Source of the DNA: Candidatus Woesearchaeota archaeon
GTDB taxonomy: Archaea > Nanobdellota > Nanobdellia > SCGC-AAA011-G17 > GW2011-AR17
DNA length: 40,669 nt
NCBI GenBank assembly: GCA_017608525.1
Contig: JAFCFS010000002.1
Location: forward strand, 1 to 40,669
Reading direction: 5' to 3'
In this document: in pieces, positions 28,084 to 36,919 of the stretch
Position numbering within the stretch: the stretch's first letter is position 1
How the letters are laid out: each line of letters starts with the position of its first letter
The notes under the pieces: generated by a model
What the model was told of the DNA's origin: nothing
Databases searched by the model: none
The model's input: only the letters and a program-made list of their open reading frames with translations
Program-made: the position numbers and the translations under genes

Positions 28084-28098
28084 AAAAAATTTATAAAC
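28084..28098 (+). promoter_or_regulatory. Archaeal BRE/TATA promoter for the 28119 RNA
   Basis: aaaaaatttataaac; TTTATAAA at 28090-28097, centred ~25 nt upstream of 28119 with purine-rich BRE-like stretch before it. Confidence 0.65.
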
Positions 28099-28118
28099 AT
28101 TTAATAGGTTCCTAAATA

Positions 28119-28191
28119 TGCCCGGTCGGTGTAGGCATTATAAACTGGCAGGAATGCTGGTTATGAATAATGCTATCATAGCCGGGCAACA
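28119..28191 (+). ncRNA. Candidate box H/ACA pseudouridylation guide RNA
   Basis: Lower stem UGCCCGGU/GCCGGGCA (7 WC + 1 GU); pocket CGGUGUA/AUCAUA; upper stem GGCAUUAU/AUAAUGCU; K-turn-like UAUGA opposite AA; apical stem closed by GGAA tetraloop; ACA at 28189-28191; 14 nt from upper stem to ACA. Confidence 0.75.
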
Positions 28192-28481
28192 CTTTGCTTC
28201 TTTGAAATTCTATAACAATCCAAGGAGAATAAGATTATTAAAATTGGTAATGCTTTTCCTCCAGTTATTCCGCAAATAATCAAAAATGCCCACAAACAAA
28301 CTAAACTTCTTAAATACCTCCTTAGATAAATGTACCCAAATGGCCCAAAGATTAGTCCAAGAAGTGCAGCCAACCAGGGTTTTGTTTTTTTTGTATGGTC
28401 TTTAAGCTTCGCTCCACAATATGCACAAAAATTATCCCCTTCGTCAACCTTAGAACCGCATTTTTGACAGTAATTTACCAT
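28176..28481 (-). CDS. Zinc-ribbon plus TM protein
   Basis: YCQKCGSKVDEGDNFCAYCGAKL then hydrophobic helices. Confidence 0.75.
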   Translation of the reverse strand: MVNYCQKCGSKVDEGDNFCAYCGAKLKDHTKKTKPWLAALLGLIFGPFGYIYLRRYLRSLVCLWAFLIICGITGGKALPILIILFSLDCYRISKKQSVARL

Positions 28482-30466
28482 TTTAATTCTTTTCCGTTAA
28501 TAGCGCTCAATTTTAATGTCCTCCTTTTCTTACCGACGTAATAAATTTCATAAAATGGATAGTATATTTTTGAGCATCCGATAACTGAAAAACCATACCA
28601 GCCCTGAATAAATCTTTGAATATCGCTATTTTTGATTTTCGCTTTAATGATTTCTCCTTTTAGACAGCTGAATGTTTCTATTTTGGAATCTGCCTTTTTA
28701 ATTTTGGGTATTTTGAAACTTACTGCCAAATCCCATATGTTTGCTCTCCCAGCTTTCCCCGTCCTTATTATTAGGCCTTTCTTCATCAATCCATTTACCA
28801 ATTTATTAACAAAATTCTCTGTAATTTTTAATCTTTCAGCCAATTCCGCATTTGTTAACCTTCCTTTTTTTGACAGCTCCTTTACAACGGAAAGCTCTCT
28901 TTCAGTTAGTCCGATTAGTTTTCCAGAATTGAATTCTTTTTGCGAATCTCCTTTCAATCTAATTATGTTTCCATTTAGCCCATTAAACAATAAACACCTT
29001 TTTTCCAATGCTTCACCAAATAATCTCCTTTTTTTCTTCACAACATCAAATTTAAGGACAGGAAGAAGCTTTAATTTTATCGATTCTATTTTTTCTTTTT
29101 CCGGACCGAAAATAACAAATAATCTCCTTTTTCTTTTTTCAGCAATCTTTCCAATTTCTTTCAGATCTAATTTTGTTTTTATCGTTTCGAATCCTTCTTT
29201 TTTTGGTTTAAGTTCTTTGCCTTTTTTCTTTATATTGTATTCTCCTTTGAATCTTTCCATAAGTTTCTTTACTTCGTCCTCCATAAGTGTCCTGTGTTCA
29301 GTCATCAGCCACCTTACCTTAATTTCTTTTACTTTTTTGTAAGCATCCGGTGAAAATACTAAAAATTCTCCAGGTTTGAGCTTTGGCAGTTTTTCAAACA
29401 TTTTTTTAGTGGAGAGAGATTTTAGTGCAATTGAAACTTTTTTTATGTCCTGTCTTGTTGTTAATCTTCCAATTGCCCATGTTCCGAATTGGGAAAATGC
29501 CTTATAATCAATATCTCCTGGATTTTGTGTTCCAACTATGCAGCCGATTCCATACTTTCTTGCCTGTTTAAAAATCAGCTTTAGTATCTCTTTTGTTACC
29601 GGCTTTTCGGCACCAGCTGGAATGAATGGAGAAATTTCATCAATCATAAAAATGGCTTGAAGTTTTTTTGAAGGATTCTCAAGCATCCATTGATAAAGCT
29701 GTGTTGCTAGTATGGAAAGAAAGAACATCTTTTCTTCTGAAGATTTTAGCGAATTTAGATATATTATGCTTATCTGTGTTTTTCCCTTTCCTTTCCCTAG
29801 AAGTAAATTTATATCAAGTGGAACACCATACTGGAAAATTAGGCTTTTTTCTCCAATAGTTAGGTATTTCAATTTTTTTGCCAACTGAAGCATTTCTTTT
29901 TTCTCAAAAAAAACTTCCCCCTCATTTTTGACATCTTCTGGGAGGCTTAAAACAAGATTAGACAAATCCTCGAAACTATTCAAATTAATACTTTTTTCAG
30001 CGCAGTGTTTTAGAATCAAATACAGTATTGCTTGCGCATTTTTTCCTTTGTCACTTTTTAAATCGTAGCCTAAAATTTTCACTATAGAATTAGAAATTTG
30101 TGTGAGTATCCCGATGAGCTCTTCTTTACCAAATTTCTTTTTCGACAATCTTAAAGGGTTTATACATATCGGTATGCCTTTTGACGATGCAGGAGTAAAA
30201 ATAACAACTTTAACGTATTTTTTAAATTTTTTTAGCTTCTCTATGTTCAAATTTTTCTTTTCAGCTTCTTTATCTGAAATAGGAATTGCAAGACTTGCTA
30301 AATCTCCCTGAGGATCTATTAGTATGGAGGGAATTCCATTTGTTGCAGCTTCTTCAATCAAAACTTTTCCCAAAACAGTTTTTCCAGAACCAGTACTACC
30401 CAAAACAATTAAATGTTTTTTTAGTAGCTCAAGTGGGAAATCTATATTGCCGATGTTTGCTTCCAT
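28475..30466 (-). CDS. HerA/FtsK-superfamily ATPase (DUF87/DUF853-like) with C-terminal winged-helix
   Basis: LGSTGSGKTVLGKVL, SILIDPQGDLASLA, FMIDEISPFIPAG; LTERELSVVKELSKKGRLTNAELAERLKITENFVNKLVNGLMKKGLI. Confidence 0.85.
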   Translation of the reverse strand: MEANIGNIDFPLELLKKHLIVLGSTGSGKTVLGKVLIEEAATNGIPSILIDPQGDLASLAIPISDKEAEKKNLNIEKLKKFKKYVKVVIFTPASSKGIPICINPLRLSKKKFGKEELIGILTQISNSIVKILGYDLKSDKGKNAQAILYLILKHCAEKSINLNSFEDLSNLVLSLPEDVKNEGEVFFEKKEMLQLAKKLKYLTIGEKSLIFQYGVPLDINLLLGKGKGKTQISIIYLNSLKSSEEKMFFLSILATQLYQWMLENPSKKLQAIFMIDEISPFIPAGAEKPVTKEILKLIFKQARKYGIGCIVGTQNPGDIDYKAFSQFGTWAIGRLTTRQDIKKVSIALKSLSTKKMFEKLPKLKPGEFLVFSPDAYKKVKEIKVRWLMTEHRTLMEDEVKKLMERFKGEYNIKKKGKELKPKKEGFETIKTKLDLKEIGKIAEKRKRRLFVIFGPEKEKIESIKLKLLPVLKFDVVKKKRRLFGEALEKRCLLFNGLNGNIIRLKGDSQKEFNSGKLIGLTERELSVVKELSKKGRLTNAELAERLKITENFVNKLVNGLMKKGLIIRTGKAGRANIWDLAVSFKIPKIKKADSKIETFSCLKGEIIKAKIKNSDIQRFIQGWYGFSVIGCSKIYYPFYEIYYVGKKRRTLKLSAINGKELKW

Positions 30467-30497
30467 ATTTTAGTTTTTTATTTAAAAATATATAAAT

Positions 30498-30680
30498 TTA
30501 GCTTTTACCGCTTTCTTTAGTTCTTTTTCCAAATTTATCCCATATATCTCTAAAATTTTTTGGCCAATTGATTATTATACTTTTTAAAAAACTTATCAAA
30601 AGCACGATTATAGATTTAACCAATTTTAAAAGCCATCCCAATACTATTGTTGCTAGACTTTTTGGCTTTTTCTCTTCCAT
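30498..30680 (-). CDS. Small amphipathic/TM protein
   Basis: MEEKKPKSLATIVLGWLLKLVKSIIVLLISFLKSIIINWPKNF; start 30680 avoids overlap with the upstream gene. Confidence 0.5.
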   Translation of the reverse strand: MEEKKPKSLATIVLGWLLKLVKSIIVLLISFLKSIIINWPKNFRDIWDKFGKRTKESGKS

Positions 30681-30700
30681 TTTAAAATAAAAAAGAAAAA

Positions 30701-31639
30701 TTAGTGTCTTGAAGTTCTTCCTAATAGATAAGCTATCACCAATACTATTACTGCTATCGCTACAACAATCCATACTGTTGGTATCTTCATTCCTCCAACA
30801 TCTATAACTTCTGAAGCTTTACACGTCGTTTTTCCTTCAGGACAGGCAGGCTCTTTCATATCTTTAACAAAAGGCAATGTTTTCTCTAATCTTATTTCTC
30901 TATAATCCGAATCTTTCAGTTCTTCTTCAGTTACATATTCTCCATTCATCAAGAGATATTTCCTAACAGTTTCAACTGGTTTTATAACTGTCTTTGTTCC
31001 CTCTACTAATAAAGTTGCATTGTCTTCGTTCGCTTCTTTTAGTGTTATTTCAAGTTCTTTTTTTATTATTTTTGAACCAACTTCAACAGTTTCACTTTCT
31101 CCGTCTATTTCTATTTCGGCCTTTGCAGGTTGTGCTTCTGTTTCATTTGTTGCTTCTGTTTCTGGTGTGTAACTTTTTAAAACAAATGTATGCCCTTCAA
31201 AATCCGTTCCTAAATTTGTTATAGTTATTGTCTCGCTGAATTCGACAGTCTTTTCTTCTTCACCAATGCTTTCCTCTTTAAATGGAATGTATTTAATGGT
31301 GCATCCTCCTTGCTTGTCACCTGGAGTTTCAGATTCAAGTACTAATATCAATGATTTGTAACTGGGTCCTTTGTCGATAACGAACTTTGGGCTTACATAT
31401 TGTGCTTTTCCAGCCCCCACACCTTCTGATGAACTGACAATAACATCATCGGGGCTTGAGCACCATAAGAAACCCAATATTTTATGAGTTGTATCTGTAT
31501 TAACAACATCAAAAATTAGCTGAGCTGCTTTCTTTCCTGCTATCCCTGGATTTGTTCTTGTCATTTTTACTGACACTTGAGCAAATGCAACACTAGTTAA
31601 CAACACCGCTACTAGTAAAAATATGGCAATCTTTTTCAT
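30701..31639 (-). CDS. Secreted, C-terminally TM-anchored surface protein, unknown
   Basis: Signal peptide MKKIAIFLLVAVLLTSVAFA; C-terminal IPTVWIVVAIAVIVLVIAYLLGR; strong GGAGGTGA SD. Confidence 0.7.
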   Translation of the reverse strand: MKKIAIFLLVAVLLTSVAFAQVSVKMTRTNPGIAGKKAAQLIFDVVNTDTTHKILGFLWCSSPDDVIVSSSEGVGAGKAQYVSPKFVIDKGPSYKSLILVLESETPGDKQGGCTIKYIPFKEESIGEEEKTVEFSETITITNLGTDFEGHTFVLKSYTPETEATNETEAQPAKAEIEIDGESETVEVGSKIIKKELEITLKEANEDNATLLVEGTKTVIKPVETVRKYLLMNGEYVTEEELKDSDYREIRLEKTLPFVKDMKEPACPEGKTTCKASEVIDVGGMKIPTVWIVVAIAVIVLVIAYLLGRTSRH

Positions 31640-31685
31640 TTTTCACCTCCATTCTAAATTAAGATATTTATTTTTATAAATTTAT

Positions 31686-31904
31686 TTATCTTCTGGCGAT
31701 CATTGTTCCTACAAAAGCTAACAAAATAAACACAATAAGGATAAACAAGAAAAAAATAATAAAGCCTTTTAAAAAATTTGATATTTTCTTCATTCTTTGT
31801 TTTTCAAATGGTGTCTTCAATTTTTTATCTACTCTAGCACCACATTCTGGACAAAAAATGTCATCTTCATCAAGTTTTGTTCCGCATGTAGGGCATATTT
31901 TCAT
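31686..31904 (-). CDS. Zinc-ribbon plus TM protein
   Basis: CPTCGTKLDEDDIFCPECGARV plus C-terminal TM. Confidence 0.7.
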   Translation of the reverse strand: MKICPTCGTKLDEDDIFCPECGARVDKKLKTPFEKQRMKKISNFLKGFIIFFLFILIVFILLAFVGTMIARR

Positions 31905-33676
31905 TTTGCCTTAACAGGAGCTCCACATTTAGTACAAAATTTAGCTCTTGGTTTAAGCTTACTCCCACATCTTGTGCAATATTTTGGTTTTTTCTTTTTC
32001 CCTTTCTTTAATTCCTTTGCCCTTTTTAACCTTTCAAGCAATGCCAAATACTCTTCATGTATTATCCTTTCATCAGCCTTCAATTTCAACTTTTTAATTA
32101 TTTTTTCTATTGGTGGCGGATTTTCTATGTCTATCTTTTTCTTTAATTTGTACAGTGCTTTAACAACTTTTCTTCTTTCAGCCTCTTCTTTCTCCCTTCT
32201 TTCTATTTCCCTTTTTTCCCTTTCAGCCATAAATTTTAAATAATATTTCCTTCCTTTTGTTGAGCCAAGATAAATCAGGATAACAACCAAAATAAAACAA
32301 CTTATTCCTGCATATACCCACCAACCAATGCTTCTTTCACATTTGTTTGTTTTTAGATTACAAACAAAAGTGTAGAATCTTGTATCAGGAGGGCACCCAC
32401 AATCAACACACGCATTTTGGCTTGTTTCACCTTCCGTACACAAACCATCTCCAGGATTAATTATAGTTATTAGCATTTCTTCTTTTTTTGGGTAATCAAC
32501 ACCTTCGATGTTCGGTGTAATGATTGCTACTAGCTTAACTTTACCAGCACTTTGCCCTTCTATATCAACCGTTACTGATTTTCTATGTTTAGCAGGTATT
32601 ACAATTTCTCCTCCAGTACATTGATTTCCAGTGCAGTCAGCCCCACCAACAACCCCACTTAAAGATGCACCAGTGTTTATATTTAGTGTTATCTTTGTTG
32701 GAACATCTATATCTAATGTATTGTCAGCGCTTATTGTTACGGATGTTTTTTCACCTACGGATATAAAATTTTTTTCACTACTTAGAATTGTGTTAACAGC
32801 TGTAGTGCATTTTTTATCTTTGCTACAATATCCCGACTTACATTGAAATGAACAGCCACAGGTTTCTCCGTCTTCCAAAACACTAACTCTTTCGCATTTT
32901 CCAGTGGCCAAACAAGCTTGGTAACCTTCTTCACAACCACAATGTCCGTTTTGGCAAAGCAAGTCACCGCAATATTTGCCCGGTCTAGTAGTTATTTTTT
33001 CTTCACCAACACATTTATGATTTTTACATATGCCTATTCTTTCAACAACTTTTTCCAAGGTGCTTCTGAAATCAGGTGAACATATAAATTCCCCGAGAGG
33101 TGTTTTTTTTGTTGTGCAATGCTCATCCTTTAAACATTCAACACACCGTCCATTAAAACAATATAAATCAGGACCACAGCCAGCATCTTGTGGGCAACTT
33201 GAACAATCTTCTCCAGGATCTTTTCTCCCGTTGCCACATAAAGGTGCGCATCCTCTTTCATCAGCTCTTGGATTTCCAGGAACACACTCTTCCGACATTC
33301 CACATGAACAATCATAACAATTCATACAATTTTCATCCTCGTCACATCTTCCATTACCACAATAAGTTTCACATCTTCCAAAATTACATCTTTCATAATC
33401 TTTGCAGGGACAATCTACCCAACAATTTCCACAATTTTCACCTTTGTCCTCTTCACAAACCCCATTTCCACATAGTTCAATACATTCACCATCAACACAT
33501 TCTCTATTCTCACCACAAATATCTGCAATTTCTTGTCTATTGCCGCAGCTATCAAACCACCAAGAATCACCATTAAAACATTCTTTATGATCATACAAAG
33601 TACATTCTTGAGCATATGAAAATGAAATTATAGCTAAAAAGAAAATTGCCAAAATTAAAATTCTTAAAATTTTCAT
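31901..33676 (-). CDS. Cys-rich repeat surface protein with TM and C-terminal zinc ribbon
   Basis: Signal peptide; repeats CGNGVCEEDKGENCGNCWVDC, CGNGRCDEDENCMNCYDC, CGNGRKDPGEDCSSC; TM; CTRCGSKLKPRAKFCTKCGAPV. Confidence 0.75.
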   Translation of the reverse strand: MKILRILILAIFFLAIISFSYAQECTLYDHKECFNGDSWWFDSCGNRQEIADICGENRECVDGECIELCGNGVCEEDKGENCGNCWVDCPCKDYERCNFGRCETYCGNGRCDEDENCMNCYDCSCGMSEECVPGNPRADERGCAPLCGNGRKDPGEDCSSCPQDAGCGPDLYCFNGRCVECLKDEHCTTKKTPLGEFICSPDFRSTLEKVVERIGICKNHKCVGEEKITTRPGKYCGDLLCQNGHCGCEEGYQACLATGKCERVSVLEDGETCGCSFQCKSGYCSKDKKCTTAVNTILSSEKNFISVGEKTSVTISADNTLDIDVPTKITLNINTGASLSGVVGGADCTGNQCTGGEIVIPAKHRKSVTVDIEGQSAGKVKLVAIITPNIEGVDYPKKEEMLITIINPGDGLCTEGETSQNACVDCGCPPDTRFYTFVCNLKTNKCERSIGWWVYAGISCFILVVILIYLGSTKGRKYYLKFMAEREKREIERREKEEAERRKVVKALYKLKKKIDIENPPPIEKIIKKLKLKADERIIHEEYLALLERLKRAKELKKGKKKKPKYCTRCGSKLKPRAKFCTKCGAPVKAK

Positions 33677-33769
33677 TCAATTTAAATCAATATTGGAAGC
33701 TATTTTAAATTTTCGCATTTATTTTGATAAAGAAAAAATATAAAAAAGAGGAGAGTTAGAAAAAAACTT

Positions 33770-34786
33770 ATGGGCGTTAATATATCAGAATTATTGCCAA
33801 AGAAGGAGATTAAATTTGAAAATTTGGCAGGGAAAACGATTGCAATAGATTATTTTAATATGGCCTACCAATTTTTGAGTTCTATTAGGCAGAGAGACGG
33901 AACGCCTTTAATGGATAAAAAAGGAAACATAACTTCTGTGTATGTCGGTTTGTTTTCAAGATTAACAAGGCTAATAACTTATGGAATTAGATTATGTGTT
34001 GTTTTTGATGGTGTTCCTCCTAAATTGAAAGCAAAGGAACAAGAAGAAAGAAAATTAAGAAAAGATGAAGCAATGTTTAAACTTAAGGAAGCAATTGCAA
34101 GAGAAGATATAGAGGAGATGTATAAGTATTCAAAAAGAACCTCCTATTTAACAAAGGATATGATTGAAGATTCAAAATTATTGCTTAAAGCTATGGGCAT
34201 TCCAGTAGTACAAGCACCATCCGAAGCAGATGCGCAAATGGCCTATATGAATAAAAATGGAGATGTTTGGGGCTGTGCAACAAATGACATAGATCCTTTA
34301 CTCCATGGGGCACCGAGGTTGATAATGAATCTGACATTTGCACAAAAAAGGAAGCTTCCCTCTGGAAATTTTATATTTATCTATCCTAAAATTATAGAGT
34401 TGGAAAATGTTCTTCAGGAATTAAGTATTGATATTGATAGGCTAATTGCACTTGCCATACTTGTTGGAACAGATTACAATCCTGAAGGGGTTCCTGGGAT
34501 TGGTCCAAAAAGAGCGCTCGATATTGTAAAAAGGTATAAAAAAATCAAAACAATATTCGAGGAAATTAAGCCAGAATTTGATTGGGAAGAAATATTCGGA
34601 TTGTTTAAAAAAATGCCAGTTGAGAAAAAATACAGGCTTGAGTGGAAAGAACCAGACGAGGAAAAAATAAAAGAATTACTTGTGGAAAAGCATGATTTTT
34701 CTCCAGAGAGGGTAGAAAATACCTTAGAAAAATTAAAGAAGGAATTTGAAAAGAAAAAACAAACAGGTTTATCTAAATGGCTTTAA
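33770..34786 (+). CDS. fen: Flap endonuclease 1
   Basis: MGVNISELLPKKEI, VFDGVPPKLKAKE, APSEADAQMAYM, VGTDYNPEGVPGIGPKRAL; C-terminal PIP-like QTGLSKWL. Confidence 0.95.
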   Translation: MGVNISELLPKKEIKFENLAGKTIAIDYFNMAYQFLSSIRQRDGTPLMDKKGNITSVYVGLFSRLTRLITYGIRLCVVFDGVPPKLKAKEQEERKLRKDEAMFKLKEAIAREDIEEMYKYSKRTSYLTKDMIEDSKLLLKAMGIPVVQAPSEADAQMAYMNKNGDVWGCATNDIDPLLHGAPRLIMNLTFAQKRKLPSGNFIFIYPKIIELENVLQELSIDIDRLIALAILVGTDYNPEGVPGIGPKRALDIVKRYKKIKTIFEEIKPEFDWEEIFGLFKKMPVEKKYRLEWKEPDEEKIKELLVEKHDFSPERVENTLEKLKKEFEKKKQTGLSKWL

Positions 34787-34787
34787 G

Positions 34788-36377
34788 ATGAATTTAAAAG
34801 ATGCGCTGAAAGGAAAAATACCAGAAGAAAAAATAAAATACGTTCCTAGATCTTTTGACGTAATTGGGGACATAGCCATATTTCATTCTTTTCCAGAAGA
34901 GTTAAAAATTTATGAAAGATTGATAGGCGAAACACTTCTTAAGTTACACAAAAATGTAAAAACTGTTGCAAAGAAAATAAAAGAATATTCAGGAATTTAT
35001 AGAACGATGAAAATTAAAATAATAGCTGGAAAGAAAAAGAAAATAACATTGCATAAAGAAAACAGGATTGCTTTAAAAATTGATGTAGAAAAATGCTATT
35101 TTTCTCCAAGATTATCGACTGAGAGATTGAGGATTGCGAAATTAGTTAGGCCAGGAGAAGACGTTTTGGTTATGTTCTCAGGTGTGGCACCATACCCTCT
35201 CGTTATTTCTAAAAATTCAGAAGCAAGATTAATTTACGGCGTAGAAATTAATCCAGTAGCTCATAAGTACGCTCTTGAAAATCTGAAACTAAATAAAGCA
35301 AAAAATGTAATCTTGATTAAAGGAGATGTAAGAAAAGAGGTTCCAAAAATTATTGAAGAAAGAAAACCAATAATAGGATTTAAAGCACATTTTGAGGATA
35401 AGCAATTGAAAAATAGATTGGCTCTTAATCCGAAATTAATAGAGTTCTTTTTTTTCGATGGAGATCTAGAAAACAACTATGAAAAAATTGTAGAAAAAAT
35501 AAAGTATTTGAAAAAAAAGAAAATTTTAGTTATGTTGCATCAACCAAATTTTTACAAAGGAAAACTCGTCGATCCAAGCTGCAAAGAATTTATGGAAAAT
35601 ACTATAGAATGCTACAAAAAAATGTATCGTTTGGTAAAAAGGTATAATTTAATTGGTATGGTAGTGCATCCCTTTTTCTATAAAAGAAAAAAATTCGATA
35701 GAGAAGTTTTCCTTGAAACAATATCGAAATTAAAAAAGCAATGTAAGGGCATAGAGAAGAAAATATATTTGGAGAACTTGATTGATCATTGCGCAACGCC
35801 TGAGGAAATTCTTGATTTGTTAAACAGTTCCGGAATAGAAAATACATGCATTGATATTGTTCATGTGTATATACAAACAAAAAGCAATAAAAAATTGGTT
35901 GAGTATATTGAAAAGCTTAAGGGAAAAAACTGTTATTTCCATATAGGTGATACTTTGGGAAATAGAAGCATAAAAAATCACACAATCGAGCTTTTTAAAG
36001 GAAAAATTGATTTTGAGAGAATAAAAGATAAAATTAAAATTGGCGTTATAGAAGTTAAAAGTAAAAACGAAACGCTTGGGAAGGAGGCCATAAGAAGTTA
36101 TAAAAAATTTATGAAACTTATTACCGGCTTAGAAAAATTTGATAGGGTATTGATGCCTCTTCCAAAAAATGCTGAGAACTTCTTGGACCTTGCAATATTT
36201 TCAGTAAAGAAAAAAGGAACAATTCATTTTTACGATTTTCTTCATGAGTCAGAAATTCCAGATGAAGCAATTAAGAAGATTAAAAAACATTGCAAAGCAA
36301 AAATTTTGAACTGGGTAAGGTGTGGTCAATACTCCCCGAGAAAATATAGGGTATGCATAGATTTTCAACCTTTATAG
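34788..36377 (+). CDS. trm5: Trm5-type tRNA (guanine37-N1)-methyltransferase with inserted TIM-barrel domain
   Basis: RSFDVIGDIAIF, LLKLHKNVKTVAKK, CYFSPRLSTERLRIAK, VLVMFSGVAPYPL, YGVEINPVAHKYALENLKLNK ... KFDRVLMPLPKNAENFLDLA; insertion at 35352-36128. Start ATG 34788 preferred. Confidence 0.88.
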   Translation: MNLKDALKGKIPEEKIKYVPRSFDVIGDIAIFHSFPEELKIYERLIGETLLKLHKNVKTVAKKIKEYSGIYRTMKIKIIAGKKKKITLHKENRIALKIDVEKCYFSPRLSTERLRIAKLVRPGEDVLVMFSGVAPYPLVISKNSEARLIYGVEINPVAHKYALENLKLNKAKNVILIKGDVRKEVPKIIEERKPIIGFKAHFEDKQLKNRLALNPKLIEFFFFDGDLENNYEKIVEKIKYLKKKKILVMLHQPNFYKGKLVDPSCKEFMENTIECYKKMYRLVKRYNLIGMVVHPFFYKRKKFDREVFLETISKLKKQCKGIEKKIYLENLIDHCATPEEILDLLNSSGIENTCIDIVHVYIQTKSNKKLVEYIEKLKGKNCYFHIGDTLGNRSIKNHTIELFKGKIDFERIKDKIKIGVIEVKSKNETLGKEAIRSYKKFMKLITGLEKFDRVLMPLPKNAENFLDLAIFSVKKKGTIHFYDFLHESEIPDEAIKKIKKHCKAKILNWVRCGQYSPRKYRVCIDFQPL

Positions 36378-36919
36378 TACTTTGCAATTACATAGATTTC
36401 CTTGCTCCTCTTTTTTGAAGCAGAAGGTTTGTAGCATCTTACAAATCTGAACTTTTTTCTTATCTTTTCTAAAAATTCTTCAACCCCCTTTCCCTGAAAA
36501 ATTTTGCATACAAAGTTCCCACCCATTTTCAATTTTTCATCTGCAATACTAAGCGCTTTTTTACATAACTCAATACTTCTTTCTATATCTATTTCAGGAA
36601 TTCCGCTTATTTTTGGGGAAAGATCACTTAATATCGTATCAAATTTTCCCAAACCCTTCAATAATTCATCATTGAATACGCTCCCTTTTATGAATTTAAC
36701 ACCTTCTATTTTTTCAATTTCTTTTTCATCAATTCCAACAACATATGCTCCTAATTTTTTTGCAACCAAAAGCCAACCTCCAGGCCAACAACCCAAATCG
36801 AGAACTTTATATCCCTTTTTAATAATCTTAAATGCTTTATTTATTTGAAGAAGCTTAAATGCGCTTCTTGCTCTCAATCCAGACTTTTTTGCTGCAGAAG
36901 TATAGAAATCCTTTTTCAT
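36365..36919 (-). CDS. rlmE: RlmE/FtsJ/RrmJ-family rRNA 2'-O-methyltransferase
   Basis: RSAFKLLQINKAFKIIKKGYKVLDLGCWPGGW, ILSDLSPKISG, GGNFVCKIFQG. Confidence 0.9.
   Translation of the reverse strand: MKKDFYTSAAKKSGLRARSAFKLLQINKAFKIIKKGYKVLDLGCWPGGWLLVAKKLGAYVVGIDEKEIEKIEGVKFIKGSVFNDELLKGLGKFDTILSDLSPKISGIPEIDIERSIELCKKALSIADEKLKMGGNFVCKIFQGKGVEEFLEKIRKKFRFVRCYKPSASKKRSKEIYVIAKYYKG

Noticed and set aside
28119-28191. Possible tRNA (7-bp GC-rich terminal stem)
   Set aside because: No T-loop GGTTCRAAYCC, no D-arm consensus and no clear anticodon arm; nested hairpin with pocket and ACA fits H/ACA better
28632-29342. 236-aa plus-strand ORF
   Set aside because: Fully antisense to the well-supported HerA-like ATPase; low-complexity Phe/Ser composition typical of antisense ORFs
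33190-33576. His/Asn/Phe-rich plus-strand ORF (128 aa)
   Set aside because: Mirror of the Cys-rich repeat gene; composition explained by the opposite strand
32400-33600. Repeat-like periodic DNA considered as a CRISPR or tandem-repeat array
   Set aside because: Periodicity comes from protein-level Cys repeats; no identical direct repeats with spacers
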